This document shows, one piece after another, positions 13,850 to 25,880 of a stretch of DNA of 64,000 nucleotides (positions are counted from its first letter, which is position 1; each line of letters starts with the position of its first letter). Below the pieces are notes generated by a model, which was not told where the DNA came from, did no database searches, and saw only the letters and a list, made by a program, of their open reading frames with translations. The position numbers and the translations under genes are program-made. This DNA is from Harmothoe impar (taxonomy: Eukaryota; Annelida; Polychaeta; Phyllodocida; Polynoidae), in NCBI GenBank assembly GCA_947462335.1, contig OX381704.1:22832442-22896441 (forward strand), written 5' to 3'.

Positions 13850-14075
13850 TAATGGGAGATTGGGGTGCTGGATATTGTGTCTGGCCCCTCCCCTGCTAGC
13901 ATTGCCTTTATGGTGATCGATCCTCCATAGCCTGAGTGGCCTTTTCCTCTCGGGGCAGAGAGGTTCCAACCTGACCGAGACAAGGTTGCCATCTGTCGGA
14001 CATCATCTAAAAGGTATGCAATGGGGGACAGAAACCTGATATGGACTTGGATAAAATGCAGAAAGGGCCCCTTTC
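13850..14075 (+). repeat. Array A, isolated block C (copy 4)
   Basis: A fourth direct copy of block C: 'ggtgatcgatcctccatag', 'gagacaaggttgccatctg', 'ggacatcatctaaaaggtat', 'aaaatgcagaaaggg'. It is closest to copy 3. Blocks B and D are not seen beside it, so the fourth unit is incomplete or rearranged. Confidence 0.65.
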
Positions 14076-15479
14076 CCAGTGGGGGGATTGGGGCGTATCA
14101 ACCAAGAGACAGGCGTACAGACATATACATTTGTATACATAGCGTTTTGGCCTGAGCACTTATTCATTTCTACCCCCAGTGGTTAAACAAGACCGGTGCT
14201 CATCAAGATTGTGTGTATAGAGCATTATTCATCAATTTCAATATACCACTCTATCCTAACGTCCATTAAAGACTGGCGCTTATTCAGAAAACTAGCAATC
14301 ATACAGGCCAATATCACGCACAGTTGGTTTAATATACATCAATGCCTCAGCTCAGTGATTTCCGGTTATAAGTAGGGTAATTTATATGGTTATATAATGT
14401 AATTGGTATAATGATAATGGTCGCCCCTTGGTAGAGGGCTCCGTCTAATGCTACATGCATGATGCTACTCCTATTAGGATAAATAACAAAGTGCCCACAC
14501 GTATATACTAACTGAACACACAGACAGTATAGGCCTATAGACAGAAATCTTAAATCGGATATTGCATAAATTACTGCTTTTTCTTGTACAAATGAAAGAT
14601 CACAGATGCATATATGTGAGGGGAGTTTGCGTGTACAAAGGAGTGTTACAGATGCAACTAAGAGCAGTTCTAATTAGATTTGATCAAATCCTCTTGAAAC
14701 AGAAAATAAATCACATAGCATGTCTGTGAGGGATTGGAGCCTACTCAGTTCTACCCTGACCGTTCCCTTTCTAGAATTCTGAATAAGTGACTTCAGCATG
14801 AATAGGACTACCTAATATATACACGTAGGCAAGGCCTATATAGCTTGGTGCTCATTCAAAATCTCATGTACTGTATGATGTATACATAGCAAATTGGACA
14901 TGTCTGTTGTAATATAGATGTTGGAGGACAAATCTCTTGCAATGTCTCCACGATTCCAGGTCAATATGCTCAATTTGCAACAGAAAATGAGAAATTGCTG
15001 AAACTAAGGAAACACATCTACCAGTAAATAACCAGATGTTAGTATGGACCCAAATTGTAATGGATTCACAGTAGTTAGACGTTCCCGTTGCAATTTGGAG
15101 GTAGGGTCCTGAATCGCAACAGATTCTAAAGTTGCAGAAACCTTTCAGCATAAATTGCATCTTGGTATTTGAGTTAATGGTAGAAGAAAGAACGGCCAAT
15201 GCAAAGATAATAAAGGCAGCTGGCCTGCCTTTTGTGTCCAGAAGCAGCAAAAATGGCCACAGTATGATTTATGGGTCTGAAACCTCTGCTGTGTGGTGCA
15301 CTAGTAAGGCTCCGGCCGTTGCCAATATTCCCCGAAGCAAAGATTCCCAACAGACTCTTGTTCATGTCATACTCCACTACAACCATTTAATTTCTCTGAT
15401 CTTTGGACTATAATGCTGAAATTAGAACAGATTCATGAATATTGATATTATGATATATTCCTAATATCCGTGCAGAAAA
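14076..15479. other. Unassigned non-coding stretch
   Basis: AT-rich sequence with no splice-supported exon. Overlapping short frames on both strands near 14864-15413 have no recognisable domain and are taken as chance. Confidence 0.35.
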
Positions 15480-15626
15480 CCCAGTAAACAAAAAACGTTA
15501 TACAACATTTTATAACGTTATATAACGTTAAATAACGTTTCTCTAAGGCTCCTTACTATGGCATAACGTAATATGAAATTTTGTAACGTTATTTTGACGT
15601 AAAATAACGTTTTTTTGTTAGCTGGG
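15480..15626. mobile_element. aacgtt-rich MITE
   Basis: The ends 'cccagtaaacaaaaaacgtt' and 'aacgtttttttgttagctgg' plus g are inverted repeats (rc of the right end: 'cccagctaacaaaaaaacgt'). The 147-bp interior is a run of variably spaced 'taacgtta' palindromes. A poly(A) tract follows at 15712-15735 but is probably unrelated. Confidence 0.7.
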
Positions 15627-15809
15627 AATGATATAGGCTAACACTTACACTAGGTACCCGGGCTGATAACGCCAGATTTCCCCTCAACTAAATTATACTG
15701 CGTAATCTTGTAAAAAAAAAAAAAAAAAAAAAAAAGGAGGCATAAGTTAAGCTTCATTGTACTACTGTCTCGGACAATACTAGTATTACTACACCCTACC
15801 TATACATGT

Positions 15810-15923
15810 CACCCCAGGAAAGTGAGCGTCACTGTCGCCGAAAGCGCTCTTGAAAGCCAGGCAGTGCCTGACTTTCAGGTGAGGGTGCTTTAGGCGACAG
15901 TGACGCTCATTTTTCTGAGGGTG
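15810..15923. repeat. Hairpin family H, copy 1
   Basis: A 114-bp hairpin with arms 'agtgagcgtcactgtcgcc' and 'ggcgacagtgacgctcat'. The loop carries 'gccaggcagtgcctgacttt' and 'caggtgagggtgctttagg'. Close relatives lie at 53.1 kb and 63.7 kb. The outer flanks also pair imperfectly ('acatgt' and 'ctacaccct' words on both sides), so the mobile unit may be larger. Confidence 0.65.
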
Positions 15924-16888
15924 TAGCTAGACATGTGGGGATGAGCTTGACTGATTTGTGGAGTAACTTAAGGTAGAATATCGGCAATCCATATACCAAT
16001 TTACTCATCCAAATCAGAAAGTGACCAGGACCCGTGCTTCTGGGAGTGGCGTTCCCATCTTTGGTACCTCTCTTTCTGGAACCAACACTCTGGCAGCAAG
16101 CTATAGGGCGTTCAGGTCATTTTTATTGAGCATAGAAAAGTTGCGTTTTTTGTGCAGGATAGATAGATGGGATCTTAACTAAGATAATTCTGAAAAAATT
16201 ATAAATCTATCACCACTGGAACTTGGTTAAATTGGGGTTTCTTTGCAAAAGGTAAGGTGTTTTGGGAGGACACGAGAGCCCAGTCTAAGCATGCAGTGGA
16301 TTGGTCCTGAAATAGCACCCCCCTGCTACAGTGTAAGTGATGGGGATCCAGGTGCAGTGGAGGGTGACTTACATAGGGAATGTACTACTTCTCAGCAAAG
16401 GTAGATCCACATATGTGTAAATCCGGTGGCTATTTCTTTTTCTATCACTTTGGGATTCAGGCAGTATATAGTTAACATATATGGGGTTTTAATGTATATA
16501 CCTACACATTTAGGCTCCCCTATTTGAAAGGTGATTCTATGGTTTTTAGAACATTTTGTGCTGTAGATCTAGGTCTAGCAGTCCGATTAAAATGTAGGAT
16601 ATCTCTAAATGTAGGTCTATATTATGACATTACAATGTGATCATTTCTAAATTGATTTCCCTTATAGCCTCTTCTGGAAATCCATTCTACTGCAGAGTGT
16701 TTCTTGAGAGTTATCAATTACTACTGCCATCATGTGGGCCTGCACAGGCAGCACACACTCCCTAGTTCCGTTTTACTCCTTCATATAAAAGTAATAGCAA
16801 AAATGCACAAATCCTTGCAGAAACTACACATTATGCAGATTGCAACCATGGCTTTCCATTGGTATACACAGCTTTGTTTTTATTTGAG

Positions 16889-17163
16889 CAGAGGCGTAGG
16901 AAGCAAATCTCCATTGGGGGGCCCAGGGGGGCCCACTCCAACCAACTTTAAGCATCAGCTTTTCTGCGCCATGTATCATAGACACGCTTATGTTGGAATT
17001 GTATAGGAAAATAGTATTTGAGCCCCCTTTACTTCTGACGCACTCACTTTTCCCTGTGTGGGAGCAGTAAGGATAGGAAATTGTGTGTATTGTATCATGG
17101 GTCTTGACAAATTTGGGGGGGCCCAAACATATTCAGGCCCCCCCCCCTTTTCCTACGCCACTG
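16889..17163. mobile_element. MITE with cagnggcgtagga ends and 6-bp TSD
   Basis: The left end 'cagaggcgtagga' and right end 'tcctacgccactg' are inverted repeats with one mismatch. Flanks 'tttgag' at 16883-16888 and 17164-17169 are an exact 6-bp target-site duplication. Just inside the right end are long G and C runs ('gggggggcccaaac'). There is no transposase. Confidence 0.8.
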
Positions 17164-17224
17164 TTTGAGTTAATTAGACATAAAATAGCGATTACAGTGA
17201 AGTGAATGGCTAATAACTGAATGT

Positions 17225-17355
17225 CTGTGCGGTGGCAGGGCGGCCTGAACGGCCTACAAGCTAACGCAACCTTGCAATAGAATCAGACTTCTAATCTGAG
17301 GTTCAAGGATTAAGTCCTTCATTGAAAAAGATCAGACCTATTTTTTTCAATTATT
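17225..17355 (+). other. Degenerate tRNA-derived (SINE-like) relic
   Basis: Has an anticodon-arm-like hairpin 'tcagacttctaatctga', followed by a T-arm-like 'aaggattaagtcctt' and then a T-run ('ttttttt') that could stop Pol III. The D-arm side is disrupted and the T loop is short, so this is not a functional tRNA. Best read as the tRNA-related head of an old SINE. Confidence 0.35.
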
Positions 17356-18439
17356 TCTGGTCACGACGCAAAATAATAGATATGAGTAGGTCACTATTTG
17401 CGTTACAATATGCAACTTAGACTCCCGGGGTGCCCAATGGACCGTGACCGCCTATAGTAGTGTATGTGATATATTCACTACACGCACCCCGTGAAATAAA
17501 CAACAAGCCGTAGCTGGAGATAATTAAATTTATTTTAATAATAAATTTAATCCTATATTACCTTGATTGAATGATACAAATATCCGTGTGTTTTGACAAT
17601 TGTGCACGGGATATTATAACATGTTGAAATGGTAAATGTATATAAGGATGTAGAATTGTAAACTTTAACGTTTAAGGAGTAGCCTTATATTTTTAGAATA
17701 TTATACATAGATATTGTGAATAGGGTGGTGGGTGGGAAATTATACCCGGTGTAGAGGGTCTGTAGAAATTGATTGGAATGAAGATTTTGGTGAAGAAGGC
17801 GGAAGTAGAAATATATAACAGGAAGTGATGTATATGTACTAACATTGGGTAATGACCTGTGTATTATGTAAATTAGGTTTGAGAGTAGATAGTTGTTTAA
17901 TATTTCACCAGGGGGCGCCAGTGACCCCCCACACACCCAATCCCTGGGTTGTGAGGCTACCTAATCTGTATGACATTTCCAAACCCTGCAGACCACAAGT
18001 AAAGTGGCATTCTCGACGAGGGTGTCATGTCATTTCTCGAGTACATGTTCACTGGTCACCGGTACAATTTTGTATGGGCAGTGTGACTAGACTGGATCCA
18101 ACAACCTGGACTTTGTGATAAGATAAAAGGATACGGTGGGCTCCTTAACCCACTCTAAATTGACTACCGAGGGGCAGAATACAGTATAACTCCTGGAAAC
18201 AAGCACCCCTTCAATGGGAAAGTAAGTGAGATACATGGGCCCGTCTGGGTTCAGATCAACAACGGTCAACGCTCTCCCGTAGGTTAAACAATTGATGCCA
18301 TTCATCCTATAGGCGATTGCTTTTATATAATATATTATATAACCTCAGCCATTTACCTTAGTCAAGATTTGTCAAGATTAAAAAATGCTGGTATACAAGT
18401 ATTGGCCATGCACATGTGCAGATGGCACTAACCGCTGTG
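17356..18439. other. Unassigned non-coding stretch
   Basis: Contains an AT-rich palindrome near 17523-17552 ('attaaatttattttaataat') and otherwise no identifiable feature. Frames on both strands near 17685-18305 have no domain or splice context. Confidence 0.35.
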
Positions 18440-18725
18440 AACCGAGGAATTGTTGATGCTTGAGACACAAACTAAAGGATAATTGGTGCATAAGAAACAA
18501 ACATGGAAGTATTGATGCATGAGAGACAAGCGAGGAATTACTGATGCATGAAAGACAAACTGAAGAATTGGTCAACGCATGAGAGTCAAATGGAGGGATT
18601 GCTGATGCAAAAGAAACAAACGAGGAATTGTTGATGCATAAGAAACAAAATATGTCTGAGAGACAAACGAGGAAGTGTTGAAGCATGAAAGACAATGGAG
18701 AGCAATGGGGAGCCAGCAAAGGAAT
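18440..18725 (+). repeat. Minisatellite within array B
   Basis: Seven or so irregular units of about 30-45 bp built on 'ggaattgttgatgcatgaga' followed by 'gacaaac'. The single-copy counterpart in other array-B units (for example near 25155 and 28000) has just one 'gaattattgatgtatgagag' motif, so this is a local expansion of one array-B word. Confidence 0.7.
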
Positions 18726-21288
18726 AACAGCAGCAATATCAACGTTACAGTGGGATATCTGACAGACTACACGACAGTTGGACGAGAGAACAGAAGAAAT
18801 GGCCTGACTGTATTTTACATACGTGGTTGTTGTATGTTGATGTGGTTCATTGAGCACACTCTCCTACTGTGAGTGTGAGTCAGATATGATACACATGACT
18901 AGCTGCATAAGTGCTGGCGCCTTGGATAATTACCCTGTCCTTGGCTTATACCACTTATACAGCAAGTCACTTGTATCATATCTACCATATGGAAAAAGAC
19001 CAGCAGTGACTGTGGTCATTGGTTGAAGGAAGAGGAACAGTACTTTACATCCAAGTATAGTGTTTTAGTTTATATTGTACATAAATCCTTTAAAATAACA
19101 TAAATGTTTGTCTCAGCAGCTATGTTAAGAGAAAGCAGTGAATTTATACAATGTGGTTGGCTGTCCTATGCTGAGGAGAAGAATTAGCATATAATTATCA
19201 TAAAACCTGAGATCCTGGAAGTTGCACATAATCTTTGTTCCCGTTTGCACCCTATGTACATTTCTATCATCATTTAGCATCTGACATGGGACAGCACAGG
19301 TCCCTTCATAGAATCAACAATCACATGGTTAGGAAACCTCCGGATCTGGGCCAAAATGTCCAGAATTTTATCATCAGCAAGTATAATTTAAGTAGATATG
19401 TGCATTGCATAAACACTGGTTTCATCAAGCGTTTCCACTAGAGGGCAGGGTGGGCATCCTTGGTGATACAAGGGCAACTCTGTAAGCCAGCCAAAAGACC
19501 TCATAGGTTTACTATGGGGGAAAAGACATCTCTCATGCTAATGCCCTTTTCGGATGGAAAGAATTGCCCCATCGCTTAGAAATCAGAGGGGTGTATAGCG
19601 AAATAGTGTATGTACCCACCATAGAAATATCTATGAAACATATTTAATTAAAATATGATTTAGCCCAACACAAATATGAGTGTCTTGTGGAGACTAGTTG
19701 AAAATAGAGGGGGTGGTGGAGGAGGTGCAGCAGCCTCATTAAAATGTCATTAGAGCACATTATCCAGGGCTGGTAATGCTTATCACAGGGATGCTGGACC
19801 CTACCAAATACCACACAGATGACCATCAGCATGATTAAAAAGCACTTAAATCCCACTATCAGGGGGTGTTGACTGCTCTAAGACATTATCTTAACACTGT
19901 GTATATGATAACAGAGACAACCTTAGATAGTTGATTGGGGGTTCAGCAGGGCCCCACCCCTATTCTGGTGGTCTTACACATGCCCACCCTGGGACAGAAT
20001 CTTAGCCTCTCCTATAGTAACACCACCTAGTGGAAAAGCCCCATGAAATGAATACTGTACCCCTCCGCCTACCCCATTGTACCACGTAAGAACAATTAGC
20101 GTACCGAGGTAAAATTAATCTTCAATTCAGACATACAATGGATTAAATTACCGCATTCAATGATTAGAAATCGAATACAGATTGAATTGTTTTTTTACTA
20201 TTTGATAATATTATGATATTTCAGATTAATCTGGATTGGCATGGCTTTCTGATCGAAAATGCCACGTATGATCAATTAGGTAATCCCTTCTGTATGTACC
20301 CGACAGGAAAAAGCAATATCAATGAGAAGATATGACAGGATGCTTCTATTCCCCATAGGGATTAGGATCTAAGCTGAGCAATACCTTTATGGTAATATTA
20401 ATCCACAGGAGTATGGGGAATATCAAAAAGGATCGATGTCAGGAAGTTACCACATGGACACTGTATAGGACATGTAGATGTAGATAATCTACTTCCAGAA
20501 AATAGCTAGAACTTTGTCATTTTGACAGAAGAAGCACAATATATCAACTCACCATACTCTACACTCTTTTGATTTAGATATTCATATTTGGCACAAAAAG
20601 TCCTATGTGCAGTTATTAATCAATTATCACGCTAGATAGGAATATGGTACAGGCGTGTGAGCATTTTTGAGAACTTTCTATTTTTGGGTTGTTCTGCAGG
20701 TTCTAAAGCTGACACCTACATTACAGTAGCCTCCTGTATAGTCGATGTCCTTTATGGGTCTTTCCCATATGAGCTTGATTTTCAAATCATGTGTAGGAAC
20801 TACTCAGGGCTCCATGATGTGGGCTGCTGAGTGGGTGGTGACAAGAGTTGTCTACTTCTATGTTCATGTAGCATTTCCGTGCTTTGTGTTGTGTCTTAGT
20901 GTCACTCCTGTGTCACCTATACTGCCACACACTTTAAAACAGTGATTCTGCAACACCTGCAATTTTGGTATTGCCCACACCGGAGACCCATCAAGGACCT
21001 TTGGGTGATATTCCAGCATTTGGAGGATCATCTGCTTACAGGTGTATCAACTGATACTTCTGTACAAGAATCAGGTCTAATGGTAAGGGTACGTCATTAT
21101 CGAATAAAATGGTGAAGGTAGAGGGGTATTTAGATTGAGAAAATTCACTATGTACTGCTCTCAATTAAGTATCACCCACACACTTAGCCTTACATAACCT
21201 TATTGAAATTACTAACCACCTGACTAGGAATAGTACAATACAGTATGCGTAATCTGAGACAGCTGTTGGCATTTTGCACTCGAGCAGG

Positions 21289-22303
21289 TAGAGTACCGTG
21301 GGGTATTACTGGCACCCTAAGGAGTTTTTGCCCCTGGTGCGATTTCTGTGAGATTTTTTGAGAATTTCTCTTTTCCCATGCATCAAGCATGGACTTTGTC
21401 ACATTTTCCGTCAGTTAGGGGCAAAATAATATATGTTGTCATATGAATATTTTTGTATTTATAATTCAGGATTTTGTTGGTATTACTGGCATGGCTGGGG
21501 GTAATACTGGCACCCTTATGCTTTCCTTACAAAAAGCCATATCTTTACAAAAATATAAACCGACCATGTTGGGGGCACACAATTATGTGTCATCAATGAA
21601 GGAATTAAAGTCAGAGACATCCTGACATGCCACACTTATATGTCATCGACATACACCCAAACACAGACCTGGACCTCACACAGCTGCATTCAAATCATTT
21701 GTGAATGTTGTTTTGGATACCCAAAGAATCCAAATTACTAAGGAAACAGCTTTGCTCTTAAACCAAATATATAAATTTACCATGCAGTGTCAAAGAAAGA
21801 ATCAATTACTGATTATTATCATGTTCATCTTAACTAGAACACATGACGGCAAGACAGGTGCCAGTAATACCCACAACTGTACAAATCTGTTGGTATTACT
21901 GGCACCCCCGCCATCTTGGAAGCATTGAGACCAGGTTCAAAAATAATTGTTCTAGTAGACAGAGGACATAAATTGGCCATGAAATTCTGCTTAAGGTTTA
22001 TGAAAACTCATATAGATGAAGCTGCGAATCTAGATCCAATTCCTCTTACATCTTGGCAAAAGCTATGACTGCACCAATCTTGACCTTAATGACTCAATGA
22101 TCATAATTTAAAAGTGAATTACCCCAATCATGAAGTTTTATTTCCAGATTTCTTGTCTTTTAGGGTAAGGGGATAGGTCTCCAAAATATCCTGAATTATC
22201 ATCTGCTTGCCTGAGCCGATTTGCCTAGCAAGAAATACACACAACACTGCCAGGGTGCCAGTAATACCCCCCCCCCCTGCCAGTAACACCCCACGGTACT
22301 CTA
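21289..22303. mobile_element. 1-kb terminal-inverted-repeat element
   Basis: The ends 'tagagtaccgtggggtatta' and, at the right, 'taacaccccacggtactcta' are inverted repeats. Beyond them 'ttactggca' or 'tgccagtaa' recurs several times inside, at about 21307, 21482, 21505, 21858, 21893 and 22256. Small frames at 21443-21625 and 21701-21928 lack a recognisable transposase. Likely a non-autonomous DNA transposon with sub-terminal repeats, inserted in array B. Confidence 0.7.
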
Positions 22304-23199
22304 TGGGATAGATACCAAAGTGTATGGAACCCTGGTGGCACCAGACAGAGTGTTTCGACCAGTGTAGACACTATGTGACGTGATATAGACAATACTCATA
22401 CATATATATGCATTATGTATACTGTACGTAGAGGATACGGGGGGGGGTAGAGTGGGCCATGGAAAGGGTGGGAAGTGGTCGCTTTGTTATTCACTGCCAC
22501 TTTGCTCACTCTGAAGCCACATAAGTAGACTATGACACTGGTGGAACTGCTTGACTAATGTAGGGGAAACACAGAGGTACTGAGTATACATTTGGGAGGA
22601 GACAGTTGTATTGAAGATCAAGCTATTCTGACAAATAAAGCTGGTATTAAAAGTAGAATAATTTGAACCCTGATTATATTATCTATGGTAATTTAATAGC
22701 TGATTCTTTCTGGTTTTTGGATATGTGTATTGAGTATTTCTAGTCGTTGTCCAATCCTTGTGTGTCTAAATCCGGTGGTATGTCTATTTTTGTCTACATG
22801 ATATGTTTTTAACTTGTCCCATTTATATCATTGTACAAACCATCTTTACATCATTCTTATACAAATGTGTTTATAATGATGTCATCACAAACCAATTGAT
22901 AGGGAAACTTTATTATTGGTATAATGCCTAACACAAGTCTATACCTGTGTTTTGTCAATAAATACTTGAAAACATTAAAATATTGGGTGTTAGATTACAC
23001 ATATTTATATATACATGTATCCCAATTCCCAAGGTTCACACAGAGTAGTTTAGCAATTAATGTGATGGTCAGAAGGAAAGGGATGATTAATTCAATCTCA
23101 ATACTATACCACCCAACATTGGCATCATACTATACTGCATGACTTACATCATTGTTATTTATGCGTCATCTTAAGTGAAACAGAGCTGGAAAGTGCAAT

Positions 23200-25880
23200 A
23201 AACAACGCCTGGCCAAAAATAAACAGGTATACCATGTGAAGAGTCTATAGATGCTATTGGTGTTTCACAACCAGACACTCCCTAGGGGCTGCTCTATAAT
23301 CAGAGACAAGAAAAACTGTTAATGGTGGACCAATCTAGAATATGCTTTCCATAGTACACGGACAAACTCAGTATCAGTTTAAAAGAGTTTGAAGAGGTAT
23401 TCCCAAAAGTAGCCATAGAGCTTATAACCGGTGCATTAATTTGTATCAACCGCTGTTCCATCTATATCAAATATGCACCACATTAAAAGTAGATAAAGAT
23501 ATCCATGTCTTAACAATTCCCATTTCTCTTTTGGTGTCCTAACTCTGACTCCTTATATGGGTAGGAACCAATGCATACATTAGTAATAGAAATCCGTATC
23601 TCCAAGTTGGTTTGACCGCACAGTATTCAACCTTCAATATTAGAATAGATCTGTGCTGTTTTACAAATTCTCCACTAGGTCCCCTATCATGATGATATGT
23701 AAATTTATAATGTCCAGGGCAGAGGTGAACATTAGACCATTTTACCTGCCATTGTTAGAGGCAATCTGAGTAGATATGCGTCCATGATACAGTAAAATGG
23801 CCAATATGGTACATGCATGCATTAGTAAGCGTATTGTGGACCCGGCATTGTGGAGGGGTGATGTGCACCTGCTTTTTGTTGCAGTTATTATCCCACTTCA
23901 AAATAATCATGGCAAAGCAAAGGTTGTGTCACTAGTCATATAGACTTGTATATAGGTATACAAAGGATATATTGTTACAGAAGCATATTGATTTGGCATA
24001 TAACATCTGGGTCAAAAGAGCAATTTGAGATTTCAGCGAGCAAATGATGACCGGCTCTACATACAGCTAGGTCTGTGTAAATGAAAGGCCAGCCAAGAGA
24101 ATCATGCCAGACCAAACAAAGCTGACTAATCAACTGTATTCATCACTGGGCAAAAGGATAATTGATTCATGATATAGCATACCAGGCTTTGTTAAATAAG
24201 AAAGAGAGGAAATTGTTTTGGGACATTGTTCCTGACAATGTCCACAATGAAGGGGAAAACTGTTTTAGGTTCAAATTAAAACTTGCAAACAGTACTGGAG
24301 ATTTCAAACTTTAAATGAAAAAAAATCAAAAACTTGCTTTAGTCTGCGCAAACTGAAAACGCTTCAGTCCTTCAATGTCCCTCAATAGAATCCAGGTTAG
24401 TTTGATATGACCAGGAAGCCCCTGAAACATCCAGCATCCAACCATTGCTAAGCAACATCAGGTGGCAGAATCTAATTACATAAATCAGCTTTGGTGGCAG
24501 TCCTGCTTCTGTAGAAAGCAGTCATAGACTAATCTAATGGCAAATGTTGGCAATGTGCACCGTTAGACTGTACTACAGTTTGGGGCAATAATAGCAGACT
24601 TCTTGCTAGAACAATAGAAACCTGTTGCATTGTTTCATGGGCATTCAGGTCAGGGGCATTCACGGCAGGCATACTGCTATCAATTAATGCCATTGATAAG
24701 GTGTATGGCCCCATACGCACATTTAGCAAACGTAAATGGGCAATGCAGATTTGGTAACCCAAATATGTCATGATCCTAGCTATTTATAGGGAAATTCTCA
24801 CAGATAAGGTTAGGGTCTAGACTGATATTGGTCCCGATCTCAATATATTTTGGTCATCTTAAATCAATTACAAATCATGTTACAGCTTTCCTATAGCTAG
24901 AGAGCCCACCATATAACAGGTAAAATAAAGAGAGGAAAAGCATATGGACTACTACGTTGTGACACCAGTATTGAGAAAACATAAGGACATGGGGATCAAA
25001 TGGATACTCAGGCATACAATACCCCTCCATCCACTTGTACACACCTCACACACAGTGCAGGATGCATCCTCATGTCCCAGCCACACACAAAGTGCTAAGG
25101 GCAAGAGCTGCTCTACAAGTATTATCCATACCCATGGGGCAGTCCACTGTGAATCAAAGGAATTATTGATGTATGAGAGACAATGAGGGGCCCTTGAGTG
25201 GGACCCTTAGCAGGAATGATAGCAGCAATATCAACAATACAGTGGGTTATTTGACAGCATAAAATAGGAACTGCCAATGCTTTCAGCAAGTGTAATCCAA
25301 CAGAACTTTTCCCCAGGCTTTCCCACTTCCCACCAAAGAAAGTGGCTTGTACATATTGAACAGCTTGTGATATGGTAATGCTTTTCCTCCTTTGTGCTAT
25401 ACATAGTTTAGTGTTCATTTAACATGAAAGATTCTTGTTTCACATAGGCAGTCCAATGTCGCGAATCATACATCATGGCAAGAGTGTCTCAAACTTGAAT
25501 GGTCAGCTTTATCTGACTATATTAATGCATCTTAACAACAAAGGACATATAATATTGAGGCACCTTAAAGTGCTAACAGGAAGGTCCTGATATCACATTG
25601 TTAAGAGTTTGTCAAATAGATGGAGACGTTTGTAGAGAGAATAAAGCAGTGAGCTCCCAAAAAACAGACACATTCAACTCGAGTATCCAATGGAGCTGAC
25701 TTTTCAAAATAATAGCCTTAGCTTGCCGATAAAGTATTATTATTACATTAGATCTGGTTTATATTTCATTTATAGTAGATGTATGATGTTTGGTCTTTCC
25801 CTTATTGAGGTTATTCTTGTTCATAATAAATCTGGGCTGTCTTTAGCAAGACAGAGAATGTCTTGCATAATTGCCATGAC
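23200..25880 (+). repeat. Young tandem duplication, copy 1
   Basis: Matches 25881-28751 almost base for base, with scattered substitutions and small indels. Copies join at a 'gacctggcaaaaa' boundary. Frames such as 24529-24771 (-) recur in the other copy simply because the DNA is copied; there is no sign of selection on them. Confidence 0.9.

Noticed and set aside
17280..17340. tRNA-Arg(TCT) gene
   Set aside because: Only the anticodon arm is convincing; the D arm and acceptor do not pair and the T loop is too short, so it is listed as a SINE-like relic.
18378..18857. 159-codon minus frame
   Set aside because: Follows the 18.44-18.72 kb minisatellite, whose repetition keeps it open; not seen in other array-B copies.
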